Assembly (NCBI GenBank): GCA_002286855.1
Contig: NRSV01000025.1
Span: forward strand, 347,481-411,480
Direction: 5' to 3'
Origin: Bipolaris cookei
Taxonomy: Eukaryota; Ascomycota; Dothideomycetes; Pleosporales; Pleosporaceae
Length of the DNA stretch: 64,000 nt
Below are positions 11,768 through 21,904 of this stretch, in pieces. Under the pieces are notes generated by a model. That model searched no databases and was not told the DNA's origin. It was given only the letters and a program-made list of their open reading frames with translations. The position numbers and the translations under genes were made by a program. Numbering within the stretch: the first letter of the stretch is position 1; each line of letters begins with the position of its first letter.

Positions 11768-14336
11768 TTACGTACTCTCCTTGCCGAGCGGAATGAGTTC
11801 CTCCTCGATAAACGCGCGAGGAGAATACAACTTCGTGCTACCATACACGACTCTTCGTTTCGGACCGGTACCAGCTGCAGCGCTGGTGCGCTTGGCCCAC
11901 GCCTGGATGTTGGTCTCCTCGTCCATGCTGCCGCCGCCGACAGGAAAGACAATGGCTTCGGAGAAACCCTGTCGCCTTTGTCCAAATGTCGCATCGATTC
12001 CGCGTCCCACAGTACTTTGCTGGTTCCGCGACTGGCTTGCAGGAGGTAGGGTGCCTCGGGCATTGGCAGATCGGGGGTCAAAGTAGAGGTAGTTCTCAGT
12101 CTTATTGAGCGCGCTGGTCGTGGCGTTTTGAGGATCCATGAGGGATTCGGTAATTTTGGTGATTGTAAGATCTTGGTTGGCAGGTAGGTATGATTTGATG
12201 CCTGAAAGCACTCCTTCAAAGTTGGCGCCCAAACCAGCTTCCTTGAACCGGTCCGTTACCCTTGATGAAAGACTGGTGAAGCCACCAAATAGCTGTGAAG
12301 ATGCCTGAGCAGGCTGTGTAGGAGCGGCAGTGGAGAGCATGCTCATTTGTGTAATCTGGCGTACTGTTTTGATGTATGCAAGGGCTGCCGTGTCTACGCC
12401 GGCGGCTTTGAGAGCGTTCTCAAAGCCTTCTAGCTCGGTGCGCGACACCTCTTGTTCCGTCTTCAAATACCACTAGAAATTGACTATGTTAGCGCAAATC
12501 ATGCAATTACTTTCAAAGTGCGTATCGTACCTGCAAGAAGAATCTGAATTTATCCATGGGATCTTGTCCCTTGGCCGGATCTTTGAGCACCTCCATGACA
12601 GACGATTTAGTCTGCTTTTCAATCTCTTCTTCCAGCTGGAAGAACTCATCGAGTTTACGTTCCTTGATGCCCTCCATCACAGCTTCGAGGATAGACATGT
12701 GAGCTTCAATAGTAGCTTTCCTTTCTCGCAGTTCTGGCAGTTGAGAAATTGCGCCTTTGAGATGTGCTGCGAAATGATTACTTTCTCCTGAGAGGTCGTC
12801 CAATGACGATGATCCGGTCTTCTTGGTAAGCGCATCCGCATCTTCTGAGTACTTTGTCCATTCGTTTGTCACTTCTTCTGCAACATTTGGGAAAGGCTGC
12901 GAAGCATTGCGGTTCCAGAACTACATGCAAGGGGTAGTTAGATACCTGGTCAAATGTAACTTATTGATGAGTACTTACGTAATCGGTTGCTGCCAAGTCG
13001 TATGACTGCTTTTTGGTACCGTTCTCCGGCTTGCTCTTGTCCTTTGGAACAGTCACTTCAATCTTATTCAGGTGGAAATTGCAGACGTCGTATACGAGAC
13101 TCTCTACATGCTCTAGTCAGCTCTCGCCTTGGCGTAGGGAAGGTATCTGGCGTACGATATATCCAACTGTGACTGAACATTGGATTGAGATCGGCGTTCC
13201 TGTCTACAATGACGAGTAATGGGCGGGAGGCTGTTGATGATGCGAAGAGATTTTCTTTGTTGTTGAGTACATGATCGCGCAGCTTTCGGTCGAGCTTGGC
13301 AGCAATGAGTTCGGCAGCGCCGCCACTAGGAGCTCTTATGATTGGGACGACGGCCATGGTAGCGACGACAGAGAAGAGCCCTGAGACGATGCGATCCATG
13401 TGCTCATCGAGTTCTGCATCTTCGGTTTTAGACGAGTTCAGGCGATAGTAGGACTGATCAATGTTGAGACTACGACCGAGTGAGTGGGAGTAGCGCATAC
13501 TTTAGGAAACACAAACGTACCTGAACTGATCATGTCCCAATGTAACAAAATTCAGATACCTTTATCCTGGTTAGTACTTGTTGAATGTCATTCTCCGGCA
13601 TCTCATACTGATCGTATATCTGTGCCAGATTGCTAGCAGCTTCCGGCATAGTTGCCAATTCGGCGCCCCATGATTCTAGCAAGTGGCGGGGTACACTGGA
13701 GAGAAAGTTGATGTATGCGGGGGTATACAGGGCGTCGTTCAGATCCTTCGTGACGAGGGCTAGGTTCTCAGCTGTGGGTGCCATGAGATACTGGTGGGGG
13801 TAGTTAGTCTATGCTTTGTGGGGTCACCATATCACCCAATGCTAACGCGTGTTCAATGGGATGCGCAACGCATTTGGTGCGGACAGGGTTGCTCACGATT
13901 CCAGGCGCTGGGATGGGACTCCTGCGCGACTTGAGATTCAAGTGCACAGTGACCTGTATGATGGTCAGTAGACCGTTATAGTGTTGCGGAGAGCCAGTTC
14001 ATACTCCCGCCGCCCTCAGGTCATTGACCCGCAGAACAGAGCTAACGACGGCTTTGGCCGCATCGTCGTAGACCAAGACACCTATTCGGACAGCAATCTC
14101 AGCACTTGTCTCTTCAAAGTGGCAGGCCAACGTCATGATGTTGCGACTTACGCCATGCTATGTCGGGATTCGTGGGCTCATTCGACTCGTCCTGAGTAGC
14201 ATCGCCGTCGGCCGGGGGGTTAAGGTTGAGCAGGCGTTTAATTGAGGCTAGGATCGTTCTGTCAGTGGCGCTGATGATGGTGCAGGAGAGAGAGCAAAGA
14301 CGTGCCTATCTGGCGGTCCCGCAGTGAGACGGCCAT
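11768..14336 (-). CDS. SLY1: Sec1/Munc18-family protein Sly1 (ER-Golgi vesicle fusion)
   Basis: Ten exons, read leftwards: 14336-14306, 14247-14152, 14081-14005, 13953-13897, 13790-13609, 13559-13521, 13469-13156, 13103-12979, 12920-12531, 12472-11768; 671 residues, close to yeast Sly1 (666). Family landmarks appear in order: SLRDRQIASIKRLLNLN, SSVLRVNDLRAAGVTVHLN, YINFLSSVPRHLLE, DQYLNFVTLGHDQFSLN, IIRAPSGGAAELIAAKL, VIVDRNADLNPMFSHSWIY, NFHLNKIEV, and YGSTKLYSPRAFIEE near the end. Sly1 binds the syntaxin Sed5 and helps SNARE assembly at the Golgi and ER. Exon 6 is only 39 nt; ignoring intron 5 replaces the conserved DQYLNFV stretch with out-of-family sequence. Intron 1 appears to be GC-AG (see separate entry). 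All phases close without a stop. Confidence 0.93.
14248..14305 (-). other. Probable GC-AG intron (SLY1 intron 1)
   Basis: The donor reads AG|GCACGT and the acceptor CCTAG. Joining them gives SLRDRQ-IA-SIKRLLNLN, which matches the Sly1 N-terminus. The only usable GT donor is GTCTTT, 4 nt downstream; with a CAG acceptor at 14257-14255 it stays in frame but inserts extra residues that the family lacks and uses a poor donor. Confidence 0.6.
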
Positions 14337-15535
14337 TGTGTTCTAATGTGTCGTGGCACCCGCCAAGTGTCAGGTCTTTGGCATGCGCAGGGGGCGATGT
14401 GTGTATATGCAGAGGGTAGCGGAGAGTGAGCTCGCCCAGGCGAACCAGAATATACGCAAGAGACCACGGTGGCGCGTGTGCGTGCCCACTGCCCGCTGCG
14501 CGCTGCTTGCTGTTCACGGGTCGATGGATGTTTGGTGATGCTGGCCCAGCTTGCCTGCCCCGCCTAGGACTAGCGCGACACGCTACTTGGCGAGCGGGCG
14601 GGCTCTCAAAACGAGCTCGCCCCTTCGTCGCGCTCCCTCGCTCTTCAACTCACCTCGCCCACAACAACCTACCCCCCTTCTTCGCTCTTGACACTCATGC
14701 TACTTCTCAGTGAACTCTCGCCCACCTAATAAGGGCATCTGATTCTCAGGCTAGATTCTACTTTCGAGTCCTTGCTTTGGGGGAAGTGTGCTTAGGCTGG
14801 CAGCGGTGTTTGTCGGGAACAGGCTTGGATTGTGGAGGGCAGGCAGAGTGACCGTCATCTTCAGCTTCTGCTACTAATCCAGCTCCGTCTTTGGACTCGA
14901 CAGGCTTCGCATCACAGAGAATCTGGCCGAGCTCCTGCGCGAGGCGGCCCACAGTTGCTCAGTGCCAACCGGACGGGGGCGCGTCAAGCAGGCCTCATCC
15001 GCCGCGTGTGTTGTGCTCTGGTTGCGCGCGCATGCAAAACGTCAAGTGACGCATCAGCAAGTGTGCTCCTCATCGCATAATACGCGAGGCAAAGTGCCAA
15101 CTCATAAAAACCAATTCTACGCTTTCGTGGACTGGGCGACTCGGCATCGCAGGCGTCAGTCGGCATACGAGCTCTGCGTTGTGAGTGAGGGCCGGCTGCA
15201 CCTTGAGTGCATCTACTCCATCTGCCCACCAACCCCCAGAGACAGCAACCTGGAAGCGCTGCAGGCCGACAGACACAGCAACCAGACGCTACCGCCTAAA
15301 CCGGTGTTTTCTCGACCTTTTTTCTCCGCTTCACATTCTCCCGAACCGGCATCCTGCTACGCTCGTGACTTTGCGCCAGTCTGCTTAGCGCCTAGTGCTT
15401 CTGCATTGTCGCCTAATTAATCCCCTTTGGCCTGTCCCAGATACTTGTGCGTCATCAGCCAATCACAACCCTGCAATTGACAGCTGACACTTTGGCTAGC
15501 CAAGACATCCCTCTTATCCACATACGCCACACATC
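14337..15535. other. Intergenic: shared upstream region of SLY1 (-) and the PNUTS-like gene (+)
   Basis: A 1.2-kb divergent promoter region, GC-rich near 14450-15050. No coding signal is convincing in any frame. Confidence 0.55.
15459..15463 (+). promoter_or_regulatory. CCAAT box
   Basis: CCAATCA, 72 bp upstream of the PNUTS-like ATG. CCAAT boxes bind the Hap complex (CBC) in ascomycetes. This is a single short match, so it is only suggestive. Confidence 0.3.
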
Positions 15536-18500
15536 ATGGCGTCAAATCACGTGCCAAGTGACCAGATGCCGTTGCAAGGCCAGAATGTCTACGCCGATCC
15601 ATCCTACCAGCACCTCTTTTCTTCTGTCGACCGCTATGGCACCCCGTCATGGGAGGCCCAGCTACACCAGCACTCACCCCTGCCACCGACTGCATCGGGG
15701 CAGAACTGGCACCCTGGCTCGTTTGCACAACAACCCTTTAATGCCATCAACCAATCGTACACTGCTCAGAGCCACGGTTTGCGCACAGAGTCGCCATACC
15801 AGTATGGCCAGTTCAACCAACAAGGTCCTTTGGCCAACTATGGTCAGGCCTCGAATGTTGACCCATCGCTGGGTATGGACCCCAATGCCGTCCGCCAGCA
15901 ACAACACTCTCCTTACCAGATGCCAATGCGTACTGTGACTCCTCAAAGCCATGTTGGCACAGTGACGCCGCAAGCTCTACAGCAGGACGCTGGTTCGCTT
16001 CGGACTAGTCGTCCACCGATATCCGCTTATCAAGTAAGTTCACCTCGCCATACGCACAAAGACCCAACGCAAACTAACAGAATGCAGCTACCCAAGCCTA
16101 CTGCAGAGACATTCACTCAGCAGCGCGCTGCACCAGCATCATTTGTGAAGCCAGTGCCTGTCCCTGAGTTTCAAATACCAAAGGGTAGAAAATCGGGTGG
16201 TCTCTATGTTGTTGAACAAGCTGCTTTGGCAAAGGCTACTAATTCTACTCCGTTGAATAAATTCGTTACTCTGGGAAATGAACCCTTTCATCTAGCAACA
16301 AATAGAAGTAAGCCTGAACGAGTAAAAATGATGTTGCAAGAAACAACCTCTGACATGTGTATAGCTGCGCTTCCAGTATATGTTGCTCGAAATTCCCTCA
16401 AGGATCTAAAAAAGGCAGGGGCAGACAGCAAAAAGCTCCGCGCCAAGCAACTCGCCTCCAAGTCACAATCAAAAGCTCTGAACTCTGCGAGGAAACCCAC
16501 AGAGTTGAAGAAAGAAGTCAGCGACAGTGGCAGTTCCTCCGAGTCATCGGACTACGATACGGACTCTTCTGATGAAGAAGAAGAGATGCCGATCCCTGCG
16601 TCGCGGCCAGAGGACCCTGACGCCGCCGTTCGATATGATGTTGTCAAGGCTACATGGCATCCTTCCACATCTTCGCCAAGCTCTGAAAAGATCAAGATTA
16701 GTATGCGTGAGGTCTGGGAGGTGCTCAACACCATTCAAAAGCGGTGGCGGGCTGACAGCAAAGCTGTAACGGAGGCCGAAGAGCAAAAGAAAACAGGTGA
16801 GCTGCCGGTACTCAAGAGTCGAGTCACGAGTCAACGTGACCTTCTCAAGTCTGCTCTTGAGGCTGCACTGCAGTCTGCACATCCTGATGTGCTTTACCAG
16901 TTGGGGCAGATCAAGCCATTCCTGTATCTGTGCTACCAGTTCTTGGCGAACCGATTCCATAGTAAAGATTACGATGGCCCATTGTCCGCAGTCATCTACG
17001 AGGTACTCTCGCGATGTGGCACACTGACTTCTGAGCTCCTCGAAGAGACTAAGCTTATCAAAGCACTCGCGTCTATGAAGAAACACGCAAATGAGAAGCA
17101 TAAGACTTTTATACAGCAAGTGATGGACAGCGCTGCCACTAATTCTAAAAAGGCAAAAGCAAGCCCTCCGCCAAAGACTGAATCGGCAGATGGCAAGGGT
17201 GTTAAGCGACCAGCATCTGACGCTGTAAACCGTTCGGTCAATGAGTCAGCAATGATGAAGAAGCCAAAGGCATCTGATGCCGCCGCTTCAGCCCTAAAGA
17301 CTGCTTCAGCACCAGGCTCGAAAGCGGGTGCTACTCCTGCTATAACCACACAGAAACGACCTGGAGAGAAGACAGCACCAGCGCCTGCACCCGTCAAGAC
17401 ACGTGTTAGCCAAGTCACCAACAAGCCTTCAGGCATCTTCGCCTCACTCAATGCAGCGAGCAAGAAGACAACACCAGCTTCGGCTACTGCGAAGGGTGCT
17501 GCATCAGCCAAAGCTGCTACCCCAGCTACGAAAGAGAAGAAGATTGTGGTGACACCCGCGGCAAAGCCTGCTTTTTCATTTGCCCAGACAATGGCGTCGC
17601 TTCAAAAACCAAAGGAACAAGAAACGGCGCCCACCAAATCCGAGAAACCTCTACCGGTGGAAACCGAAGAAGAAAAGGCCAAACGGCTACGAAAAGAGTC
17701 TCGTAGACATCTGCGTGTAGCCTGGCGGCCGGATACATCATTGGTAGAAATCAAGTACTTCGACCACGAGGCCGACGATGAAGAAATGGACCACAAAGAA
17801 CATCACCTCGTGCGGGATGCTGGCGACCTTGGCGGAGAGGGACGCATGTTCAAGCAGCACAAAGAGCTTGACCTCGACGACGATGATGAGGATTTGGATG
17901 GCGAACAGAGATCGTGGGCACCACCATCCGAAGTTGACTTTAGTGTTGTACACCCTGAAGAACGTCAACGAAACTACATGCCGTACGGAGGAGGCTTGCA
18001 GCAACCTACCTGTCCTGAGAAAGAGGCTAACATGCAGCGCGAGAACGCCACATTAATGGTCTACTATTCTAGCAATAACGACATTCCACCGACTCCAAAA
18101 GAGCCTGTAGAGCAGGCGCAGGAAAATTCATTTACCGGTACTGTCATCAACTTTGGACTACCGCCCGAGACGGTCCTAAGGAAATGCCCACAACCACCTG
18201 TGGCAGCAACTGTGCCGGACTTTAGTCAACTAGAAAACATTATTAAACAATTGTCGGCTACCAACCAAGCTCAAGCCGCTCCCCCTGCCCCAACGGCTCC
18301 GGCCGAAAACACGTACACACCGCCGCCTCCCGCAACCGCTCCTACATTCGACGGCGCCAGTCTTCAAAACCTCCTCAACTCCATTAGTAACGGTCAGCCG
18401 CCTACCCAGGCTCCTCCACCCGCGTCGTTCCCAATGCAAAACCCACTCCAACAACCCGGTGTAACCCTTGACATTGCTGCCTTGATCGCCAACATGCAAG

Positions 18501-18853
18501 CAGCGACTGGCGGTGCACTTCCTCCTCCCCCTCCACTACCTACCGGATTCCCTCCATTTCCTTTCACGTTTCCTCCCCCAACTCAGCAACCTGATGGTGC
18601 CGCATGGTCTCAGCCGATGCAAGATACTACATCATATCAAACTCAGACACAATCCCAGTACAACCAGCAACCCAACGCTGGAACCAAGCGGCAACGCGAC
18701 GATAACAATGGCGTCAACGACCGCAACCAAGGAAAGCGACCCAAGAATCGAGGAGATCACAAGCCTCACAAGGTGCTCGCATGTAAGTTCTTTCTCAAGG
18801 GCCAATGCAACAAGGGCGACAACTGCACATACATCCACGATTTGAACCAATGA
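15536..18853 (+). CDS. PNUTS-like PP1-regulatory protein with C-terminal CCCH zinc finger
   Basis: Two exons: 15536-16033 and 16088-18853; 1087 residues. The 54-nt intron (GTAAGT...CTAAC...CAG) is a multiple of three without a stop, so unspliced RNA stays open. Three features in the order seen in PNUTS (PPP1R10; S. pombe Ppn1) stand out: a helical region at about 375-505 resembling a TFIIS N-terminal/LW domain; a PP1-docking RVxF-type motif, RVAW, at about 709-712 followed by an acidic stretch (SLVEIKYFDHEADDEEMD) as in PNUTS; and a C-terminal CCCH finger with CX7CX5CX3H spacing starting at about 1065. The N-terminus is Gln/Pro-rich, and low-complexity Ala/Lys and Pro tracts separate the domains. 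PNUTS recruits PP1 to the cleavage/polyadenylation machinery and transcription termination. The assignment is inferred from architecture, not from overall identity. The GTAAGT at the finger (18783) is coding. Confidence 0.75.
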   Translation: MASNHVPSDQMPLQGQNVYADPSYQHLFSSVDRYGTPSWEAQLHQHSPLPPTASGQNWHPGSFAQQPFNAINQSYTAQSHGLRTESPYQYGQFNQQGPLANYGQASNVDPSLGMDPNAVRQQQHSPYQMPMRTVTPQSHVGTVTPQALQQDAGSLRTSRPPISAYQVSSPRHTHKDPTQTNRMQLPKPTAETFTQQRAAPASFVKPVPVPEFQIPKGRKSGGLYVVEQAALAKATNSTPLNKFVTLGNEPFHLATNRSKPERVKMMLQETTSDMCIAALPVYVARNSLKDLKKAGADSKKLRAKQLASKSQSKALNSARKPTELKKEVSDSGSSSESSDYDTDSSDEEEEMPIPASRPEDPDAAVRYDVVKATWHPSTSSPSSEKIKISMREVWEVLNTIQKRWRADSKAVTEAEEQKKTGELPVLKSRVTSQRDLLKSALEAALQSAHPDVLYQLGQIKPFLYLCYQFLANRFHSKDYDGPLSAVIYEVLSRCGTLTSELLEETKLIKALASMKKHANEKHKTFIQQVMDSAATNSKKAKASPPPKTESADGKGVKRPASDAVNRSVNESAMMKKPKASDAAASALKTASAPGSKAGATPAITTQKRPGEKTAPAPAPVKTRVSQVTNKPSGIFASLNAASKKTTPASATAKGAASAKAATPATKEKKIVVTPAAKPAFSFAQTMASLQKPKEQETAPTKSEKPLPVETEEEKAKRLRKESRRHLRVAWRPDTSLVEIKYFDHEADDEEMDHKEHHLVRDAGDLGGEGRMFKQHKELDLDDDDEDLDGEQRSWAPPSEVDFSVVHPEERQRNYMPYGGGLQQPTCPEKEANMQRENATLMVYYSSNNDIPPTPKEPVEQAQENSFTGTVINFGLPPETVLRKCPQPPVAATVPDFSQLENIIKQLSATNQAQAAPPAPTAPAENTYTPPPPATAPTFDGASLQNLLNSISNGQPPTQAPPPASFPMQNPLQQPGVTLDIAALIANMQAATGGALPPPPPLPTGFPPFPFTFPPPTQQPDGAAWSQPMQDTTSYQTQTQSQYNQQPNAGTKRQRDDNNGVNDRNQGKRPKNRGDHKPHKVLACKFFLKGQCNKGDNCTYIHDLNQ

Positions 18854-19774
18854 TTTTTCCTTTTGAGCAAATACTGTTTCACTACCATGGCCTACCACAT
18901 CTCCAGCAATAGTTGCCGGATGATTTTGTGGAGACAAAGGTAGGCTTGTATAATAAGAGCGTTTCCTTCACTTTCTCATGTTTTTTTTCACGTCACGATT
19001 CGGACATTTGCATGCATACCCGGGCAATGGAGCTGCCCACTTGGACAGGTCTCGAAGCATTTATAGGCGTTTGTCATAGCATTCAGTGGGTAGCATTTGA
19101 GCGGCGCTGGATAGGGTCTGGCATAGACTTTGCGAGAGAGGTCTCAATGGAAATATGGATGGGCCCCAGGCCAGGCTACATTGGGTCTGTGCAGGTAGAT
19201 AGTACCGGAAATGTTTATATTCACATCCTCGTAATCTGACTAGCTCATGATGGCACAATTGATGTATGGGGTTTCATAGCCTAAAACAATTAGCCACGGA
19301 CAACGTTTGGCGGCCAAACAGGTTGCGCTGAAGCAGAAACGATGCGCGGACTAACTAAGGCGATGAGATCGCGCTGATACAACCAACAATGGTTACAAAT
19401 GTAACAGGGCGGGATTGTTGATGAGTGGCCTTTGTTTGAGACGGTGTGTTGTTGGTGTGGAGTAGCGCGCATCAACCGGTTCCGCGACCAGTCGTTCCCG
19501 CACGGCAAGCTCCGTCATGGGCATTTTCTGGCGTCAGACATCACCCACCGAATCATCCCAGCCCTCACGCCCAACACACAATCTCGCTCCATCACGACCG
19601 CAATCGCTGCACTTGCCGGATTTGCAAACTCGGCGCTTCCTACGCTGCCGGCCCCTTGTTCCGGACGCCTTCCGCAGCCGACTCATCGCCTCGCCGTTCA
19701 CGAGCCGACCAAGGACCACCCCACGCCGACTCCATCGCGCCCTCGACCTCCGCCACTACCCAGACCCCGCAATC
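18854..19774. other. Intergenic: no gene seen
   Basis: Holds the 3' end of the PNUTS-like gene and the promoter and leader of the Btz-domain gene. The frame of the Btz gene is open upstream to 19517 without an ATG, so that stretch is probably untranslated leader. Confidence 0.55.
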
Positions 19775-21904
19775 ATGGCTCCCGCCCGCAAGAGAACCAC
19801 CAACATTGCGCGTCGTAGGCGGACAGATGACGAAGATGAGAGCCAGTCGGTGGCCACACTGGCCGACGACTCCCAGAGTGATGCCTCGGTGATCAGCGAT
19901 GTCGACGAGGACGCCGATGCCGATAACAGCGACCTTAGTGAGGTCGACAGTGCCCCCTCCCTTACCCAAGGAAAGCCAAAGCGCAAATCAAATGGCCCGC
20001 GTGATGCAAAGCCTCGACAGAATGCTAGCCAGCGGCAACCCTCTCCGCCCATTGCTCGCTCCGACGTGGCTTTCTCCGCTCTCAAAGAGACGGAGATCAT
20101 GATGAACGGGCTTCAGATTGGCGAAGATGGAAAGGAACCCGACGAAATTGATTTTGAGACTGGTACGGCAGCACCAGAGACGGCGCCAGCTGTTGGTGTG
20201 GCTTCCTCGCGGACAGAGACGCTGGCGGAGCGCCGGCGGCGGGAGCATGAGGAATACAAGAAGAAACGTGACTCTGACCCGGCTTTCATCCCCAATCGCG
20301 GGGCCTTCTTCATGCACGACCAGCGCCACGCATCCGGCCAGAATGGCTTCAGACCCGCTGGTCGCGGAAGGGGGCGGGGTGCTCCCATCGGGGGGCCCTT
20401 CTCTCCAGCAAAGTACGTACAAGCACAGAGAATCAAGCTGGAGCTCAATACTGACATTTATCATAGTATGAGGCCACAGCCTTCGGAAGCTACTGACTCG
20501 CCCTGGCAGCATGATCTGCATGAGACCGTCAATGCACCGGGCTCCCACGACCAACCTGGCCCACCTTCAGCCGCTTCCCAGCAGCAACCACCGAACGCGC
20601 CCACCTTTGCCTCTCGAGTACCTCCGGGGTCCAACCAAAAGCCTTCGCAGGCTCGTAACTTCTCTACCACGGTTCATACGCACAATGCCATGGTTCGGGT
20701 GTTCTTGCCAAACATGAAGGGCCCTATACAATTCCAGAATGTACCTATCAAGCAACATACCCGTCTCCCCAACCACAGACCCCCGCTCCGTCGCGATAAG
20801 CCAGTCCGTATCTCACTTCCGCCTGCCCCGCCGCGCTATATCTTCCCCACAGTTGAACGCTCCTTCATCTTCATTCCGCGGGCACTCCGGCCCAATCAGC
20901 AGGGCTTTGGACGGGGACGAGGTAGATTTGGATCCTTTGGCGGGGGCTTCTCGAGCAGGCGAACAAGTGCATACGGAGGTAGTGTGTACTCGCCGAGTGT
21001 AGCAATGAGTAGGCGGTCATCGATTGCACGCGAGATTGGTCGTGAAAACCTGGTCTCTCCTGCTGGCTCCATCATGTCACGCAATGGCGGGTTCGTCGAT
21101 CCCAGTCGTCCAGTGGTACGCCTTCCACCTGGAGGTCCCAGGATGTCAACTGGACCTTCCATGATCTCGCCTACAAATGGTGCTGTTCAGCCTCCATACC
21201 CGCTCCCACAGAAGCCAGCTTTCAGAGAGAACTGGCAGGGCCAGCTCCCTATGCACCAGCCTCGTCCACAAAAGACTGTATCTGTTGCTGGAATCGAGTC
21301 ACCAGCGTCGTTGAATTTTAACCCACCCCAGCAGCAAGAACAACAGCCTTTCCATCAACAAGTCCCTGCGCACATTAATGGAGCTGCCCCTGCTCCTGAT
21401 CAGTCATTCTATCAACATGGACGCCACGCGTCTTATCCAAGCCAAGTATCTACGGGCACTCCACTTAACAATATTCCTGAACGGGCTATCCATGCGCCAG
21501 CCTTCCAGCCTTATGCTCAACCTGGCTTTCAACCGCAAGCCTTTGTCCCACAAGGCTACTACTATCCACAAAGCAGTGCGCAGCCACAATACATGGCTCC
21601 GGCGGGTATGGTGCCTATGTTTGTCCCTGGCACACAGCAGCCCGGTTATGTCATGCCGGTATCTGCTCCCTCAGTCGCTGCTCCTCCAGCTCCTGCCGGT
21701 CAACCCAACATGGTAGCTTACGAGTCCAACGGTATGACGTACTACGTCGACTCAGCTCAACTCTATCCTGCCCCACCGGCAGAGAATTACGCTCAGCCCA
21801 ACTATGCTGTTCCGGGCATGGGAGGCATGATGACACCAGGGCCTGATGGTGCCTACTACTACCCACAGCAAATGCAGCCAGCAGGCTATTATCCTCAGCA
21901 ATGA
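19775..21904 (+). CDS. Btz (CASC3/Barentsz)-domain protein
   Basis: Two exons: 19775-20412 and 20467-21904; 691 residues. The Btz/CASC3 domain, which in animals binds eIF4A-III in the exon-junction complex, spans about 150-232: a charged lead (ERRRREHEEYKKKRDSDPAF), then IPNRGAFFMHDQR, an RGRGRG patch, and W-QHD-LHE after the intron. The rest is low complexity: an acidic, Ser-rich N-terminus with a basic KRTTNIARRRR start, a GFGRGRGRFGSFGGG patch, and a long Gln/Pro/Tyr-rich C-terminus typical of RNA-granule proteins. The intron (20413-20466, GTACGT...TAG) is 54 nt, again a multiple of three without a stop, and lies inside the Btz domain. ATG 19775 (MAPARKRTTN) is the first ATG of the frame. 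Its role in mRNA fate is inferred from the domain. Confidence 0.82.
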   Translation: MAPARKRTTNIARRRRTDDEDESQSVATLADDSQSDASVISDVDEDADADNSDLSEVDSAPSLTQGKPKRKSNGPRDAKPRQNASQRQPSPPIARSDVAFSALKETEIMMNGLQIGEDGKEPDEIDFETGTAAPETAPAVGVASSRTETLAERRRREHEEYKKKRDSDPAFIPNRGAFFMHDQRHASGQNGFRPAGRGRGRGAPIGGPFSPAKYVQAQRIKLELNTDIYHSMRPQPSEATDSPWQHDLHETVNAPGSHDQPGPPSAASQQQPPNAPTFASRVPPGSNQKPSQARNFSTTVHTHNAMVRVFLPNMKGPIQFQNVPIKQHTRLPNHRPPLRRDKPVRISLPPAPPRYIFPTVERSFIFIPRALRPNQQGFGRGRGRFGSFGGGFSSRRTSAYGGSVYSPSVAMSRRSSIAREIGRENLVSPAGSIMSRNGGFVDPSRPVVRLPPGGPRMSTGPSMISPTNGAVQPPYPLPQKPAFRENWQGQLPMHQPRPQKTVSVAGIESPASLNFNPPQQQEQQPFHQQVPAHINGAAPAPDQSFYQHGRHASYPSQVSTGTPLNNIPERAIHAPAFQPYAQPGFQPQAFVPQGYYYPQSSAQPQYMAPAGMVPMFVPGTQQPGYVMPVSAPSVAAPPAPAGQPNMVAYESNGMTYYVDSAQLYPAPPAENYAQPNYAVPGMGGMMTPGPDGAYYYPQQMQPAGYYPQQ

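Noticed and set aside
14758..15420. Several 60-150 codon frames between SLY1 and the PNUTS-like gene
   Set aside because: They overlap on both strands in a GC-rich promoter region; no natural composition or splice structure.
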